In this document: positions 27,882 through 37,519 of the stretch, piece after piece
Position numbering within the stretch: the first letter of the stretch is position 1
How the letters are laid out: each line of letters begins with the position of its first letter
Source: Wolinella succinogenes DSM 1740
Lineage (GTDB): Bacteria > Campylobacterota > Campylobacteria > Campylobacterales > Helicobacteraceae
Assembly: GCF_000196135.1 (NCBI RefSeq)
Contig: NC_005090.1
Location: 1,684,001 to 1,748,000 of the forward strand
Direction of reading: 5' to 3'
Length of the DNA: 64,000 nt
Translations under genes and position numbers: made by a program
Notes under the pieces: model-generated
The model's database searches: none
The model's input: the letters and a program-made list of their open reading frames with translations, nothing else
What the model was told of the DNA's origin: nothing

Positions 27882-28567
27882 AGATTCTGATGATTGAGGA
27901 CGACCTAGAGCTGGCATCCATCCTGAGCGAATACCTCAAGGAACACGACATGAACGTGACCAGCTTTGACGAACCCTACACGGGTATGAGTGCCATTGGC
28001 ACCAAGCATTTCGACCTCCTTCTTTTAGATTTGACACTCCCCAACCTTGATGGACTTGAGGTTTGCAAAAGGGTAGCCAAGCAGAAGAAAATCCCTATCA
28101 TCATCTCCTCAGCAAGAAGCGATATCAACGACAAAGTCAATGGATTAGAGTATGGCGCGGATGATTATATCCCCAAGCCCTATGATCCCAAAGAACTCGT
28201 AGCCCGCATCCATAGCGTGCTACGCAGATACACCCCAGACAAAGAGACCAATCCTTCTTCAGAAAAATCCTCATCGCGCTCCCCCTTCCGACTGGAAGGG
28301 GAGAGCCGCGAAATCTATTTCAAAGAAGCGCTCTTGGATTTAACCCGAGGAGAGTACGAAATCTTGTCCTATCTCATCCAAAAAAAGGGTGCCGTGGTCT
28401 CACGAGAAGAGATCGCTATCCACTCCCCCTCTATCAATCCTGATAGCTCCAACAAAAGCATCGATGTGATCATCGGGCGCCTTCGAGCCAAAATCGAAGA
28501 CAACCCAAAAAATCCTACCTATATTCTCTCCGTGCGTGGCGTAGGCTACAAACTCGACCATGACTAA
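27875..28567 (+). CDS. ArsR-like OmpR-family response regulator
   Basis: A 230-residue regulator. Receiver: [20 protein letters not shown], phosphoacceptor Asp52 in [22 protein letters not shown] and [12 protein letters not shown]-terminal winged helix with [20 protein letters not shown] and [18 protein letters not shown]. The receiver strongly recalls H. pylori HP0166 (ArsR), the acid-response regulator. ATG 27875 fits the family start. The stop overlaps the kinase start (28560). Confidence 0.88.
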   Translation: MLEILMIEDDLELASILSEYLKEHDMNVTSFDEPYTGMSAIGTKHFDLLLLDLTLPNLDGLEVCKRVAKQKKIPIIISSARSDINDKVNGLEYGADDYIPKPYDPKELVARIHSVLRRYTPDKETNPSSEKSSSRSPFRLEGESREIYFKEALLDLTRGEYEILSYLIQKKGAVVSREEIAIHSPSINPDSSNKSIDVIIGRLRAKIEDNPKNPTYILSVRGVGYKLDHD

Positions 28568-29789
28568 AAACTCCATTATCGTCAAAATCACGATTCTCTT
28601 TGCTGTGGCACTCCTTAGCCTTAGCGCTTTCTCCTTCTACTTCATCAAAATGCAAATCGACAAAGAGAGCTCCGAATCTCAACGCAAATATGGCCAATTC
28701 ATCGCCACCATCAACCAAATCATGCGTTATGGGGGGAATGTTGAGCTAATCGAAAAGTATCTCGCGGAGCTAGAGTTTCATATCGTCAATGACGACCAGA
28801 TCAAAGAGAATCTCTCCAAGCAAATCGATCCTCACTTCAAAGGAGTGATCGCCAAGATCGTTCGCGACAACGAATCAATCTATCTCCTCCTGCAGACTCC
28901 AGAGCGCGTTACGCTCTATCGCGATTCCTTTAAAACGGTCTTTAAAAACTACTACCTGCTCACTTTTATCGCCTTTTTTATTGTCGTCTTTCTCTATGTG
29001 CTCGTCATCAAGAGCCTCCTGCCGCTCAAAAGCCTAAGGAAAGAGATTCGTAAATTTGCCGAAGGGCGCACCGATATTCACTGCGCCTTGGAGCAAAACG
29101 ATGAGATTGGTGAGCTTGCTAATGAGTTTGACAACGCTGTCAAAAAGATTGCTGCTCTCAATGAATCGCGTCACCTCTTTTTGCGCACCATCATGCACGA
29201 GCTCAAAACTCCCCTCACCAAGGGAAGAATTGTCGCTGAAATGATCGACAGCCCCAAGCAAAAAGAGCGCCTCTGTTCGGTCTTTCATCGCCTCAATGGA
29301 CTAATTGATGAGTTTGCCAAAATCGAAGAGATGAGCTCCAAAAACTATCAAGTCTCCAAAAACGAATATCGTCTTCATGCGATTTTGCACCATGTCCTCA
29401 AAAAACTGATGATCGAATCAGAGCAAGCCCCTACCCTTCTTGATCTTCCCGCCCAAGAGGTGATCGTGAAGGCTGACTTTGAGCTCCTCTCTTTGGCCAT
29501 TAAAAATCTTTTGGACAACGCCCTCAAATACTCTCACGGAGGAAAGGTATTCCTGGAGGCAAGGGGCGATTCTTTGAATGTGAAAAACTTTGGCGCCCCC
29601 CTTCCCTACCCTATAGAAGAGTATTTCAAGCCCTTCTTTAAAGATGCCAAAAACCCTCATAGCCAAGGGCTAGGGTTAGGGCTATACATCGCCAAAAGCA
29701 CGCTTGAAGCCCAAGGCCTCCCCCTGCTCTATCAATACGAAGAGGGTGTGCATCAATTCACCCTTAAGGGCGTTGTGGTTGAGAAGTGA
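28560..29789 (+). CDS. ArsS-like sensor histidine kinase
   Basis: A 409-residue membrane kinase: helix at about 7-28, periplasmic sensor about 29-130, second helix about 135-153, HAMP linker with [20 protein letters not shown], HisKA with [20 protein letters not shown] (phospho-His), and HATPase with [12 protein letters not shown] (N box) and [18 protein letters not shown] (G box). The pairing and the [11 protein letters not shown] box resemble ArsS of H. pylori, which senses low pH; the signal in this organism is inferred only. Confidence 0.88.
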   Translation: MTKNSIIVKITILFAVALLSLSAFSFYFIKMQIDKESSESQRKYGQFIATINQIMRYGGNVELIEKYLAELEFHIVNDDQIKENLSKQIDPHFKGVIAKIVRDNESIYLLLQTPERVTLYRDSFKTVFKNYYLLTFIAFFIVVFLYVLVIKSLLPLKSLRKEIRKFAEGRTDIHCALEQNDEIGELANEFDNAVKKIAALNESRHLFLRTIMHELKTPLTKGRIVAEMIDSPKQKERLCSVFHRLNGLIDEFAKIEEMSSKNYQVSKNEYRLHAILHHVLKKLMIESEQAPTLLDLPAQEVIVKADFELLSLAIKNLLDNALKYSHGGKVFLEARGDSLNVKNFGAPLPYPIEEYFKPFFKDAKNPHSQGLGLGLYIAKSTLEAQGLPLLYQYEEGVHQFTLKGVVVEK

Positions 29790-30918
29790 GGCTTTTCTCT
29801 CCTCCCTCCCGCCTCCAATCGAGTCCCAAGCTAGAGAGCTTTTAGAGTTTTTCAAGCCCCATGGTGCCAAGGTTTATGCCGTGGGGGGCTCGGTGCGCGA
29901 CTTTCACCTAAGACGCCCCCTCAAAGATCTTGACTTAGAGATCCACCAAATCACCCCTGCTCTTTTTGAAAGCTTGATGGAGCGTCTTGGCGCCAAAGGC
30001 GTAGGAAAGAGTTTTTTTGTCTATAAGTGGCAGGAGATCGACCTCTCCCTCCCAAGGCTTGAGACCAAAACCGCTCTAGGGCATAGAGGCTTTGAAGTGA
30101 AGCTAGCCAGCTCCCCCAAAGAGGCAGCCAAGAGGCGTGATTTCACCATCAATGCGCTGATGCTAGAGCTTGAAAGCGGGGAGCTTTTCGATTTTTTTGG
30201 CGGGATGGATGACCTAAAGAGGCGACGCCTCCATATCATCTCTCCTCAAACTTTTCAAGAAGATAGCCTAAGGGTGCTTCGCGCGGCTCGCTTTGCCTCT
30301 GAGCTTGGCTTTAGAATCGCCCCCGAAGATATTCCGCTCATGCGCTCCATTGAGGTTGATGACCTAAGCAAGGAGCGAATCTATCATGAGACCAAGCGCC
30401 TCTTGGAAGGGGCTCATCTGCCCAGAGGGGTTCAGGCGCTTCAACTCTTAGCGCTAGATCAAAAGATCTTTCACCATCCCCTCACTCCAGCACTTTTTCA
30501 TCAATTCCTTAAACTCCAAAGGCGATTCCGTCCTCGCACCCTAACGCATGAATACGCCTTCTTGCTACCCCTCTACCTCCTTTGGATAATTCGATTCGCC
30601 CCCCTGGCTCATCTCCTTGAATCACTCTCTGCCATGCCTAAAAAAGAGCAACGATTCCTCCAAAAACAGAGGCGATTCCCTAAAATCATCCGCGATTCGT
30701 TTCTTGTGCGGCTCTCACTTCTCTATCCGCTCAAAGAGTGGCTGGCTCTCCACGACCCCACTCTTCTTCAAAGAGCCAAAAATTTAGGAATCTTTGACCA
30801 AAGCTTCATCCCAAGCACCACCCCTTCCAAGCTTCTTAAGGAGGGCTACCAGGGGAAATCCCTAGGAAAAGAGTGGCAAAGACGCGCCAAAGAGGAGATT
30901 TTAACTCTATTTAACTAA
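29779..30918 (+). CDS. CCA-adding enzyme / poly(A) polymerase-family nucleotidyltransferase
   Basis: A class II nucleotidyltransferase of about 379 residues. The head domain has VYAVGGSVRDFHLRRPLKDL (G-G-x-V-R-D), catalytic DLDLEIH, RRDFTINALMLELESGELFD and GGMDDLKRRRLHIISPQTFQ, then LRVLRAARFASELGFRI and ERIYHETKRLLEG. It acts on tRNA 3' ends (CCA addition or repair). No ATG fits well: TTG 29779 has AAGGG eight bases before and lies within the kinase end, while ATG 29704 is deep inside that gene. Start is therefore uncertain. Confidence 0.82.
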   Translation: MRSEAFLSSLPPPIESQARELLEFFKPHGAKVYAVGGSVRDFHLRRPLKDLDLEIHQITPALFESLMERLGAKGVGKSFFVYKWQEIDLSLPRLETKTALGHRGFEVKLASSPKEAAKRRDFTINALMLELESGELFDFFGGMDDLKRRRLHIISPQTFQEDSLRVLRAARFASELGFRIAPEDIPLMRSIEVDDLSKERIYHETKRLLEGAHLPRGVQALQLLALDQKIFHHPLTPALFHQFLKLQRRFRPRTLTHEYAFLLPLYLLWIIRFAPLAHLLESLSAMPKKEQRFLQKQRRFPKIIRDSFLVRLSLLYPLKEWLALHDPTLLQRAKNLGIFDQSFIPSTTPSKLLKEGYQGKSLGKEWQRRAKEEILTLFN

Positions 30919-30977
30919 GCGTCTCTTATGATTGAATGTTTGTATTCATTCCTTCAAAAACAAAAGGTAAAAAGGTC

Positions 30978-31277
30978 ATGGAGATAGAGCTTACGCGGCG
31001 TGGTAGCGATGTTTTGGCTGAAATTTCTGGGGTTATCAAAGGCAATGTTGATTCGGAGAAATTCAAAAAGGCAATCGATGAGTGTGGTGAAATCACTCGC
31101 CTAGAGATCATCATCAAAGAATCGTTCTCTATCACCTCCACCATTATCGGCTACCTCAACAAAAAAAGTGCCATTAAAAAGGTCCGCGTCCTTTTAAGCA
31201 TCAGAGACAAGCGTCTCTACGATCTGCTGGATGAACTCAATCTGCTTGAATCCTTCAACGTTACCCTGATTCAATAA
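30978..31277 (+). CDS. STAS-like small protein
   Basis: A 99-residue cytoplasmic protein with alternating strands and helices ([53 protein letters not shown]), a pattern like anti-sigma-factor antagonist/STAS domains. ATG 30978 with AAAAGG seven bases before is preferred to the open frame from 30936. No kinase or sigma factor is adjacent; hemB follows after 11 bases. Classification rests on fold-like pattern only. Confidence 0.55.
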   Translation: MEIELTRRGSDVLAEISGVIKGNVDSEKFKKAIDECGEITRLEIIIKESFSITSTIIGYLNKKSAIKKVRVLLSIRDKRLYDLLDELNLLESFNVTLIQ

Positions 31278-31288
31278 AAAGGTTTTTT

Positions 31289-32260
31289 ATGTTCAAAAGA
31301 TTGCGCCGAGTGCGCCTCAACCCTACCCTAAGAGAGTTGGTCCAAGAGCACCATCTTCGCCCTAGCGACTTCATCTATCCCCTCTTTATCCGCCATGGTG
31401 AAGGAATCAAAAATGAAGTCGCCTCCATGCCGGGCGTCTATCAAATGAGCCTTGATGTGGCGCTCCAAGAGTGCGAAGAGCTCCTAGCGCTAGGACTCTC
31501 TAGTATCATCCTTTTTGGAATCCCAGAAACCAAAGACAGCATCGGAAGCGAGGCGCTTTGCGAACATGGCATCATGGCCCAATCCCTTCGAGCGATCAAA
31601 GAGCGCTTTCCCAAGATGTTCGTGAGTGTCGATCTCTGTTTTTGCGAATACACCGACCACGGCCACTGCGGTATTATCGATCCCAAAACCCAAAGCGTGG
31701 ACAATGATGCCACCCTAGAGATTCTCGCCGAGCAGGCCTTGATTTTGGCTCAAGCTGGAGCGGACATGATCGCCCCTAGCGGCATGATGGATGGGATGAT
31801 CACAACCCTAAGAAGCGCGCTGGATAAGGCAGGATTTGTCAATCTCCCCCTCATGAGCTACTCGACCAAATTTGCCAGCGCCTACTATGGACCTTTCAGG
31901 GATGTAGCCCAGTCCGCCCCCAGCTTTGGCGATCGCCGCACCTATCAGCAAAACCCTGCCAATCGACGCGAAGCGATTCTGGAGAGCTTGAGGGATGAAG
32001 AGGAGGGGGCTGATATTCTCATGGTCAAACCCGCGCTTGCCTATCTTGATATCATCCGAGATGTGCGCGAGCGCACTCTTTTGCCACTCGCTGTCTATAA
32101 TGTAAGTGGCGAGTACGCGATGCTCAAAGCTGCCCAAAAAGCAGGAATCATCGACTATGAACGCGTCATGATGGAGACGCTTCTTAGCTTCAAGCGCGCT
32201 GGAGCGGATATCATCATCACCTATCACGCCAAAGAGGCCGCCAAGCTTCTCTCAATCTAA
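31289..32260 (+). CDS. hemB: Delta-aminolevulinic acid dehydratase
   Basis: A 323-residue porphobilinogen synthase of haem synthesis. Visible: zinc/cysteine segment [16 protein letters not shown], Schiff-base lysine region [20 protein letters not shown], second active-site lysine in [14 protein letters not shown] and the C-terminal [15 protein letters not shown]. Length as in the family. Confidence 0.97.
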   Translation: MFKRLRRVRLNPTLRELVQEHHLRPSDFIYPLFIRHGEGIKNEVASMPGVYQMSLDVALQECEELLALGLSSIILFGIPETKDSIGSEALCEHGIMAQSLRAIKERFPKMFVSVDLCFCEYTDHGHCGIIDPKTQSVDNDATLEILAEQALILAQAGADMIAPSGMMDGMITTLRSALDKAGFVNLPLMSYSTKFASAYYGPFRDVAQSAPSFGDRRTYQQNPANRREAILESLRDEEEGADILMVKPALAYLDIIRDVRERTLLPLAVYNVSGEYAMLKAAQKAGIIDYERVMMETLLSFKRAGADIIITYHAKEAAKLLSI

Positions 32261-32275
32261 TTTCAAGGAGTTTCT

Positions 32276-32596
32276 ATGATGACGAAACGGTTTTTCACGG
32301 CTCTTTGTGTCGGTGCTCTTCTCTTTGCTTCTCTTCAAGGTTGTGCCTCCAAAAGCGGCCAGGAGAGCACCGGAGAGTATCTTGATAGCACCGTGATCAG
32401 CGGTAAAGTGCGTGCCAATATCCTAGCTGATAAAGAGGTGAGCATCTTCAAGATCGACGTCACCACCTACAAAGGTGTGGTGCAGCTCAGTGGATTTGTC
32501 AAAACCACCAAAGAGAAAACCCGTGCCGAAGCGATTGCCAAAGAGGTCGAAGGCGTGAAAAAGGTGATCAATAATATCGTCGTAAAGGCGGACTAG
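32276..32596 (+). CDS. BON-domain lipoprotein
   Basis: A 106-residue lipoprotein: signal with lipobox LQGC (Cys23) followed by Ala, so it should reach the outer membrane; then one BON domain (SGKVRANILADKEVSIFKID, VTTYKGVVQLSGFVKT, EVEGVKKVINNIVV). OsmY/DolP-like BON proteins bind phospholipid or envelope partners. Downstream of hemB by 15 bases, convergent with the LysE gene. Confidence 0.88.
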   Translation: MMTKRFFTALCVGALLFASLQGCASKSGQESTGEYLDSTVISGKVRANILADKEVSIFKIDVTTYKGVVQLSGFVKTTKEKTRAEAIAKEVEGVKKVINNIVVKAD

Positions 32597-32603
32597 TCCT
32601 CTT

Positions 32604-33230
32604 TTACGCTTTCTGCAGCCAAAGCCGCACCCCAAGATAGATAAAAAGTGCTCCAATGATTTTATAAAACCACGCCATGATAAGAGCATGGCGTTGGAGC
32701 TTGTGCGTGAATGTCGTGGCACTCCATGCAAGAAAAATGCTCCAAAGCACTCCATTAAAGGTGAACACAGCTCCCAAAAAAAGCATACTAAGCACTTTAT
32801 GTGACCCCTGCGCATCGACAAACTGAGGCAAAAAGGCGAGAAAAAAGAGTGCAACTTTGGGATTAAGAACATTAGTCAAAAACCCTTGCCAAAAAATTAC
32901 CCTCAAGGAGCGTGTCGCGCTCTTCTCCACCAGGGAGGGAGTTGAGCGAAGAAGAATCAATTTCACCCCAAGATAGACAAGGTAGAGCGCTCCTATCGTC
33001 TTCACGACCATAAAAGTTGTAGCTGATGCCATCAAAATTGCCGACAACCCCACAGTCGCCGCCATGACATGGACGAGACACCCCATGCCAATCCCCAACG
33101 AAGCGATGAAGCCGCCCTTAAATCCTCGCGCCAATGAGCTAGATAACACATAAAGGGTATCCACGCCCGGCGTGAGGTTGAGCAATAGCCCCGACAAGAC
33201 AAAGAGCCAAAAATCGTGAATATCCAACAT
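32604..33230 (-). CDS. LysE/RhtB-family amino-acid exporter
   Basis: A 208-residue membrane protein with five to six helices. N-terminal NLTPGVDTLYVLSSSLARGF and GIGMGCLVHVMAATVGLSAI are the RhtB/LysE family signature, followed by YLVYLGVKLILLR and FLTNVLNPKVALFFLAFLPQF. Exports amino acids or homoserine-type compounds; the actual substrate is unknown. Eleven bases after the AI-2E gene on the same strand. Confidence 0.88.
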   Translation of the reverse strand: MLDIHDFWLFVLSGLLLNLTPGVDTLYVLSSSLARGFKGGFIASLGIGMGCLVHVMAATVGLSAILMASATTFMVVKTIGALYLVYLGVKLILLRSTPSLVEKSATRSLRVIFWQGFLTNVLNPKVALFFLAFLPQFVDAQGSHKVLSMLFLGAVFTFNGVLWSIFLAWSATTFTHKLQRHALIMAWFYKIIGALFIYLGVRLWLQKA

Positions 33231-33241
33231 GCTTCACCCTC

Positions 33242-34279
33242 TCACTCTTGAATGTGTAAAAAACCTCGCTCATAGAGCCGAAGGAGGGCGATAAAAAAGG
33301 CTGTGATCGTCGGCCCTAGCACCATCCCCCAGAATCCAAAGGTCGTAAGTCCCGCAAAAATCGCAAAGAAAATCACTAGTTCGTTAATCTGAACGGGATT
33401 CTTCAGAATCACACGATTGATCAATCCAATGAGTAGCGGCTTAATCACATTGTCCGCCACTGTAGCAATCACGATCATCGAGTAGAGTGCGATGAGGAGC
33501 GAGTTGCCCGTATTGCCCAGATAATACTCATACGAGGCAAGCGGCAGCCAGACCAAAAGCCCCCCGACCACAGGAACAAGCGAAGCCACACCATAGAGCA
33601 CCCCAAAAAGAAAACCGTTATAGCCCAAAAAGGCGATCATCACCGCAAAAAGAAAGCCCTGGAGAATCACTGAAGCGAGCGAAGAGTAAAAGACCACACC
33701 AAGCACCCCCGCTACCTCGCCAAAGAGCTGATGACTCTCGCGACGACTAAAAGGAATGAGTCGTAAGGCATAGTCATAAAACGCCCGCCCATAGTAGAAA
33801 AAGAGAAAAAGAAAAATGGTCACAAAAACCGTGTCCGTGACAAAAGAGAGGCTCTTCTTCCCTAGCGCTCCACTCCAAGCGAGTGCGTGTTGCAAAATCG
33901 CGCTGGCATTGATTTTGTCAAGATTCTCCATGAGCTTCTCTTGGGCAAAAGGAAATAGCGCCATCCACTTAAACATCTGTGCTTTGGAGCTCTCAACAAA
34001 CCCCCTAAAGCTATCGGGGTCAATCTTTGAGAGGGTGTCTGCCAACACCGCTGCCACATAAAAAAGCGGCACAAAAAGGAGTGAAAGCAGCAAAACCACC
34101 ACCAAAAGCGAGGCGAGCCAAGAGAGCTTCACCCGCTTCTCGATTCTCTCTTTAAGGCTCGTGGTCGCAATACACAAAAGCCCTGCCACCAACATATCCA
34201 TCAAAAAAGGCTTGAAAAGATAGAGCATCCAATAGAGACTAAAGACAAAAAGGATCCAAAAAAAATGTATCGGGCGCAC
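33242..34279 (-). CDS. AI-2E/PerM-family transporter
   Basis: A 345-residue polytopic membrane protein of the AI-2E (TqsA/YdiK) family: hydrophobic N-terminus, a long amphipathic middle section with ALAWSGALGKKSLSFVTDTV, then GVLYGVASLVPVVGGLLVWL, ADNVIKPLLIGL and GFWGMVLGPTITAFFIALLR. Some members export the quorum signal AI-2, others act as Na+/H+ antiporters. It is 11 bases downstream of ruvB. Confidence 0.85.
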   Translation of the reverse strand: MRPIHFFWILFVFSLYWMLYLFKPFLMDMLVAGLLCIATTSLKERIEKRVKLSWLASLLVVVLLLSLLFVPLFYVAAVLADTLSKIDPDSFRGFVESSKAQMFKWMALFPFAQEKLMENLDKINASAILQHALAWSGALGKKSLSFVTDTVFVTIFLFLFFYYGRAFYDYALRLIPFSRRESHQLFGEVAGVLGVVFYSSLASVILQGFLFAVMIAFLGYNGFLFGVLYGVASLVPVVGGLLVWLPLASYEYYLGNTGNSLLIALYSMIVIATVADNVIKPLLIGLINRVILKNPVQINELVIFFAIFAGLTTFGFWGMVLGPTITAFFIALLRLYERGFLHIQE

Positions 34280-34290
34280 TTTAGAGCCTC

Positions 34291-35298
34291 CTAAAAAAGT
34301 GTCGCATTGGGCTCAAAGGGGAGCGAAAAGAGCTCATAAGTCTGGCGGGTCGCCACCCTCCCCCTTGCAGTGCGCTCTAGATAGCCGTGTGCTAAGAGAT
34401 AGGGCTCCACCACATCCTCGATCGTCCCTTCATCTTCACTCATCGCCGCTGCAATCGTGCCAAGCCCCACAGGCCTGCCTTTGCTCTGCACCAAAATCCT
34501 CAAATAGCGCAAATCCAAATCATCAAAGCCATGGTCATTCACTCCAAGCTCATGAAGCGCGTAGCGTGCCTGCTCGATTTTGATCTCCTCCTCATTAGCA
34601 ACCTCGGCAAAATCCCTCACCCGCCGAAGTAGTCGAAGTGCAACCCTTGGCGTGCCCCTAGAGCGTCTAGCGATCTCTTTGGCACTCTCTAAAAGACACC
34701 GTTTTTTGAGCTTGATTGAAGCAAGCGTGATGATTTGAGAGAGCTCTTCAATGTTGTAAAACTGCATCCAAAAGTTCATCCCAAAACGCTCTCTAAGCGG
34801 CTTGCTGATCATCCCTGCCCTCGTGGTCGCTCCAATAAGCGTGAATCTTGGCAGATCAATCTTCACCGTCTGTGCCGCTGGTCCTGAGCCGATGATAATA
34901 TCCAGCCGAAAATCCTCCATCGCAGGGTAGAGAATCTCCTCAATCGAAGCCGAGAGGCGATGAATCTCATCGATAAAAAGAATATCTCCTTCGCTCAAAT
35001 TGGTGAGAATCGCCGCCAAATCCCCCGCTTTTTCGATCATGGGCGCAGTGGTGACTTTGATATTCGCACCCATCTCGTGCGAAATAATATGAGCGAGCGT
35101 GGTCTTGCCAAGCCCCGGAGGACCAAAAAAGAGAATATGATCCAAGCCCTCCCCTCGCCGTTTGGCCGCCTCGATGAAGACGCCCAGATTACGCTTGATC
35201 TTCTCTTGCCCGATGTAATCATCCCAGCCGCTTGGACGGAGCGAAACCTCCTCGGCTTCCTCTAGCTCCATCTTCTCTATCTCGATGATACGCTCCAT
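34291..35298 (-). CDS. ruvB: Holliday-junction helicase motor RuvB
   Basis: A 335-residue AAA+ motor driving branch migration with RuvA. Motifs: [20 protein letters not shown], Walker [15 protein letters not shown], Walker [12 protein letters not shown], sensor 1 [11 protein letters not shown], arginine finger region PLRERFG and the C-terminal winged helix ([13 protein letters not shown]). It abuts panB, whose stop overlaps its start. Confidence 0.97.
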   Translation of the reverse strand: MERIIEIEKMELEEAEEVSLRPSGWDDYIGQEKIKRNLGVFIEAAKRRGEGLDHILFFGPPGLGKTTLAHIISHEMGANIKVTTAPMIEKAGDLAAILTNLSEGDILFIDEIHRLSASIEEILYPAMEDFRLDIIIGSGPAAQTVKIDLPRFTLIGATTRAGMISKPLRERFGMNFWMQFYNIEELSQIITLASIKLKKRCLLESAKEIARRSRGTPRVALRLLRRVRDFAEVANEEEIKIEQARYALHELGVNDHGFDDLDLRYLRILVQSKGRPVGLGTIAAAMSEDEGTIEDVVEPYLLAHGYLERTARGRVATRQTYELFSLPFEPNATLF

Positions 35299-36086
35299 CA
35301 GTAGCTCTCAGCCTCCGAAGGGAATCGCCCCTCTCGCACATCTTTGGCGTACTCCCTCACCCCTTGACGGATAAGGCTCGCTCCCTCAAGATAACGGCGA
35401 ACAAATTTAGGCGTGAATCCTTCAAAAAATCCCAGCATATCGCTCCACACCAGCACCTGACCGTCCACTTGCGATCCGCTCCCAATCCCGATGACGGGCA
35501 CGCTCACGCTTCTAGCGACCTCTTGGGCGACCTCTGCCTTCACCCCTTCAAGCACGAGGGCAAAGACTCCTGATTCTTCTAGCGCTTTGGCGTCTCTTAG
35601 GAGAGATTGAGCTTCGCCCTCCTCTTTGCCTTTGACCTTGTATCCTCCCTCAGCACGCACAAATTGGGGCTTGAGCCCTATGTGCCCCATAACGGCGATT
35701 CCATTTTCACTCAAAAGCGCGATGGTTTCAGCCTTTTGAATTCCCCCTTCAAGCTTTACCGCGCTAGCACCACTCTCTTTATAGGCACGGATGGCGTTAT
35801 GGAGGGCTTTTTCCTTGGTGTCGTAACTTCCAAAGGGCATATCAATCACGACAAGGGACTTTTCCGCCCCCCTACAAACAGCCTTGGTATGATAGATCAT
35901 CTCATCCATTCCAATAGGGAGGGTGTCTTCCTCACCCCCAAAGCTCATCGCCAAACTATCTCCCACAAGCAAAATATCCACTTCACCATCAAAAAGCCTC
36001 GCAAAAAGCGCATCATAGGCAGTGATCATGGTGATTTTCTCTTGGTTTTTCTTCTTTTTAATCGAAGAGACGGTAATATTTTTCAT
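35298..36086 (-). CDS. panB: 3-methyl-2-oxobutanoate hydroxymethyltransferase
   Basis: A 262-residue ketopantoate synthase of pantothenate/CoA synthesis. Markers: [36 protein letters not shown] (Mg ligand Asp), [28 protein letters not shown] and [20 protein letters not shown]. The frame continues to a TTG at 36107 with AAGGG before it; ATG 36086 is chosen because the family starts about 18 residues before the ITAYD motif, though its own RBS is weak. Divergent from trpA. Confidence 0.94.
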   Translation of the reverse strand: MKNITVSSIKKKKNQEKITMITAYDALFARLFDGEVDILLVGDSLAMSFGGEEDTLPIGMDEMIYHTKAVCRGAEKSLVVIDMPFGSYDTKEKALHNAIRAYKESGASAVKLEGGIQKAETIALLSENGIAVMGHIGLKPQFVRAEGGYKVKGKEEGEAQSLLRDAKALEESGVFALVLEGVKAEVAQEVARSVSVPVIGIGSGSQVDGQVLVWSDMLGFFEGFTPKFVRRYLEGASLIRQGVREYAKDVREGRFPSEAESY

Positions 36087-36179
36087 CTTTCCGCATACCT
36101 CGCGCAACGCCCTTTTTGAGGGGCGGTTTTTGCCCCATTCTATCCAAGGTTTGCTTTGGAGTCCTTTGGAGTTTTATCT

Positions 36180-36923
36180 ATGAAGAAGCTCGTCGCCTAC
36201 ATCACCGCCGCCCTCCCCGATAAGGAGTTCACCATCGACCTTGCGCTTGCCCTAAGTGCTAGCGGAGTCGATTCTTTGGAGCTTGGAGTTCCCTTTTCTG
36301 ACCCTGTGGCCGATGGCCCGATTATCGAGCACGCCAATCTTTTAGCCCTGCAAAAGGGCTTTAGCCTCCAAGACCTCTATGAGATCACCGAGAAGATATC
36401 CCCAAGCATTGACACCCTTTGGATGGGCTATCTCAACCCTTTTCATAAGGTGGGGTTTGAGCAGACCTGCCAAAAGGCCAAAAGCCTAGGAGTTAGTGGG
36501 CTCATCATTCCCGATGTCCCCTTTGAAGAGAGTGCGCCCTTTGAGGAGCAATGCCTCCAAAACAATCTCGCCCTTATCCGCTTCATCGCTCCCACTCTAG
36601 GCACCTCTAGAATCGCCACCATTGCTCCCATGGCGAGAAAATTCATCTATCTTGTCGCTTACGCTGGAATCACGGGTAGCGGCAGAGAAGAGCCTCTCTC
36701 GCCTCTTATTGAGGAGATTCGCGCCATCAACCCTGAGATCCCCCTCTATCTTGGATTTGGCGTGAATGAGCACAACGCCAAGGAGAAATCCAAAGAGGTG
36801 GATGGTGTCATTGTCGGAAGTGCACTGGTGAAAGTCCTGCTAGATGAGCGCTTGACAAACACCCAGAAAATGACTACAATCTGCGCCCTCGCCAAAAGCA
36901 TCAAAGAGTCGATCAACTCTTAA
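36180..36923 (+). CDS. trpA: Tryptophan synthase alpha subunit
   Basis: A 247-residue TIM-barrel enzyme cleaving indole-3-glycerol phosphate. Motifs: LVAYITAALPDKEFTIDLAL, LELGVPFSDPVADGPIIEHA (catalytic Glu), LIIPDVPFEES (Asp), YLVAYAGITGSGRE and LYLGFGVNEH. ATG 36180 has GGAG eight bases before. It stands alone here (trpB not adjacent in the window), with tmRNA following 30 bases later. Confidence 0.95.
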   Translation: MKKLVAYITAALPDKEFTIDLALALSASGVDSLELGVPFSDPVADGPIIEHANLLALQKGFSLQDLYEITEKISPSIDTLWMGYLNPFHKVGFEQTCQKAKSLGVSGLIIPDVPFEESAPFEEQCLQNNLALIRFIAPTLGTSRIATIAPMARKFIYLVAYAGITGSGREEPLSPLIEEIRAINPEIPLYLGFGVNEHNAKEKSKEVDGVIVGSALVKVLLDERLTNTQKMTTICALAKSIKESINS

Positions 36924-36953
36924 AGCCCAAAGGCGCGTTTCCCGCACGATTCT

Positions 36954-37322
36954 GGGGTCGACTTGGATTTCGACGGGAGCTAAATAGCCTCGGTTGCATG
37001 TCGGCATGGGCACGCCGTAAAACTACCCGCAATCAATAAACGCAAACAACGCAAACTACGCTCCCGCTTACGCCAAAGCTGCGTAAGTCTAACTCTTCGG
37101 AGCCGTCAAGCCTCACAATGCTAACTAGTGGGGATTTGGCGTAACTTTGTTAGCCGCTCTCTCGTCTCATCCGAAGCGAGGGAAAAGATTAGGATTGCCC
37201 ATCACTTCCGCCTTGGGGGCTTGAGCAAAGCGATGGAAAGAGCTTTCAACCCCATCTAAGCATGTAGAGACTGGGGTGGGTTTGGCTTTCGGACTGGGGT
37301 TCGATTCCCCACGACTCCACCA
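36954..37322 (+). ncRNA. ssrA: Transfer-messenger RNA (tmRNA)
   Basis: One-piece tmRNA of about 369 nt that rescues stalled ribosomes. The 5' end GGGGTCGACTTGG pairs with CGACTCC before the encoded ACCA (acceptor stem), and the 3' part has the T-arm GGTTCGATTCC. The tag reading frame (37042-37086) is GCA AAC AAC GCA AAC TAC then codons for APAYAKAA and TAA, giving ANNANYAPAYAKAA, close to Campylobacter/Helicobacter tags. Inverted repeats in the middle fit pseudoknots. Confidence 0.95.
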
Positions 37323-37350
37323 CTCTTATCTTCCAAACCACCTAAAAACA

Positions 37351-37370
37351 GAGGCTTTCGCCTCCTCCTT
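37351..37370 (+). terminator. Weak hairpin after ssrA
   Basis: GAGGC-TTTC-GCCTC (37351-37364) followed by CTCCTT. A short GC stem about 28 bases after tmRNA; the T-run is poor, so termination here is only suggested. Confidence 0.35.
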
Positions 37371-37401
37371 GCTCCTTCCTCAAGTTTTAATTTTAATTTG
37401 A

Positions 37402-37407
37402 TATACT
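37402..37407 (+). promoter_or_regulatory. -10 element of the core-MetE operon
   Basis: TATACT at 37402-37407 after an AT-rich tract. A start near 37414 would give a leader of about 105 bases before the ATG at 37520, unusually long for this window. Confidence 0.5.
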
Positions 37408-37417
37408 AGACCAAATC

Positions 37418-37500
37418 GCTCAAGTAGGTGAAAGTTTTACCTATCTCTTTGAGAGCGAATCCACCCCGTGGAGAGGCAGCGGTCGTTGCGCAACCCCAAC
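37418..37500 (+). promoter_or_regulatory. Structured 5' leader, unidentified (possible riboswitch)
   Basis: Between the -10 and the first gene are nested complementary segments: GCTCAAG (37418-37424) with CTTTGAG (37447-37453) enclosing TAGGT/ACCTA (37425-37429 with 37439-37443); TCCAC-CCC-GTGGA (37460-37472); and the palindrome GTTGCGCAAC inside GGT...ACC (about 37481-37495). The RBS GGAG follows at 37511. I could not match it to SAM, SAH, cobalamin, TPP or THF riboswitch consensus from memory. The genes behind it suggest a sulfur/methyl metabolite as ligand, if it is one. Confidence 0.4.
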
Positions 37501-37519
37501 CAAAAACTACGGAGCCTTC

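Noticed and set aside
36118-36137. GGGGC...GCCCC hairpin between panB and trpA as a trp attenuator
   Set aside because: No leader peptide with Trp codons and no alternative stem; it is simply a short hairpin in a divergent gap.
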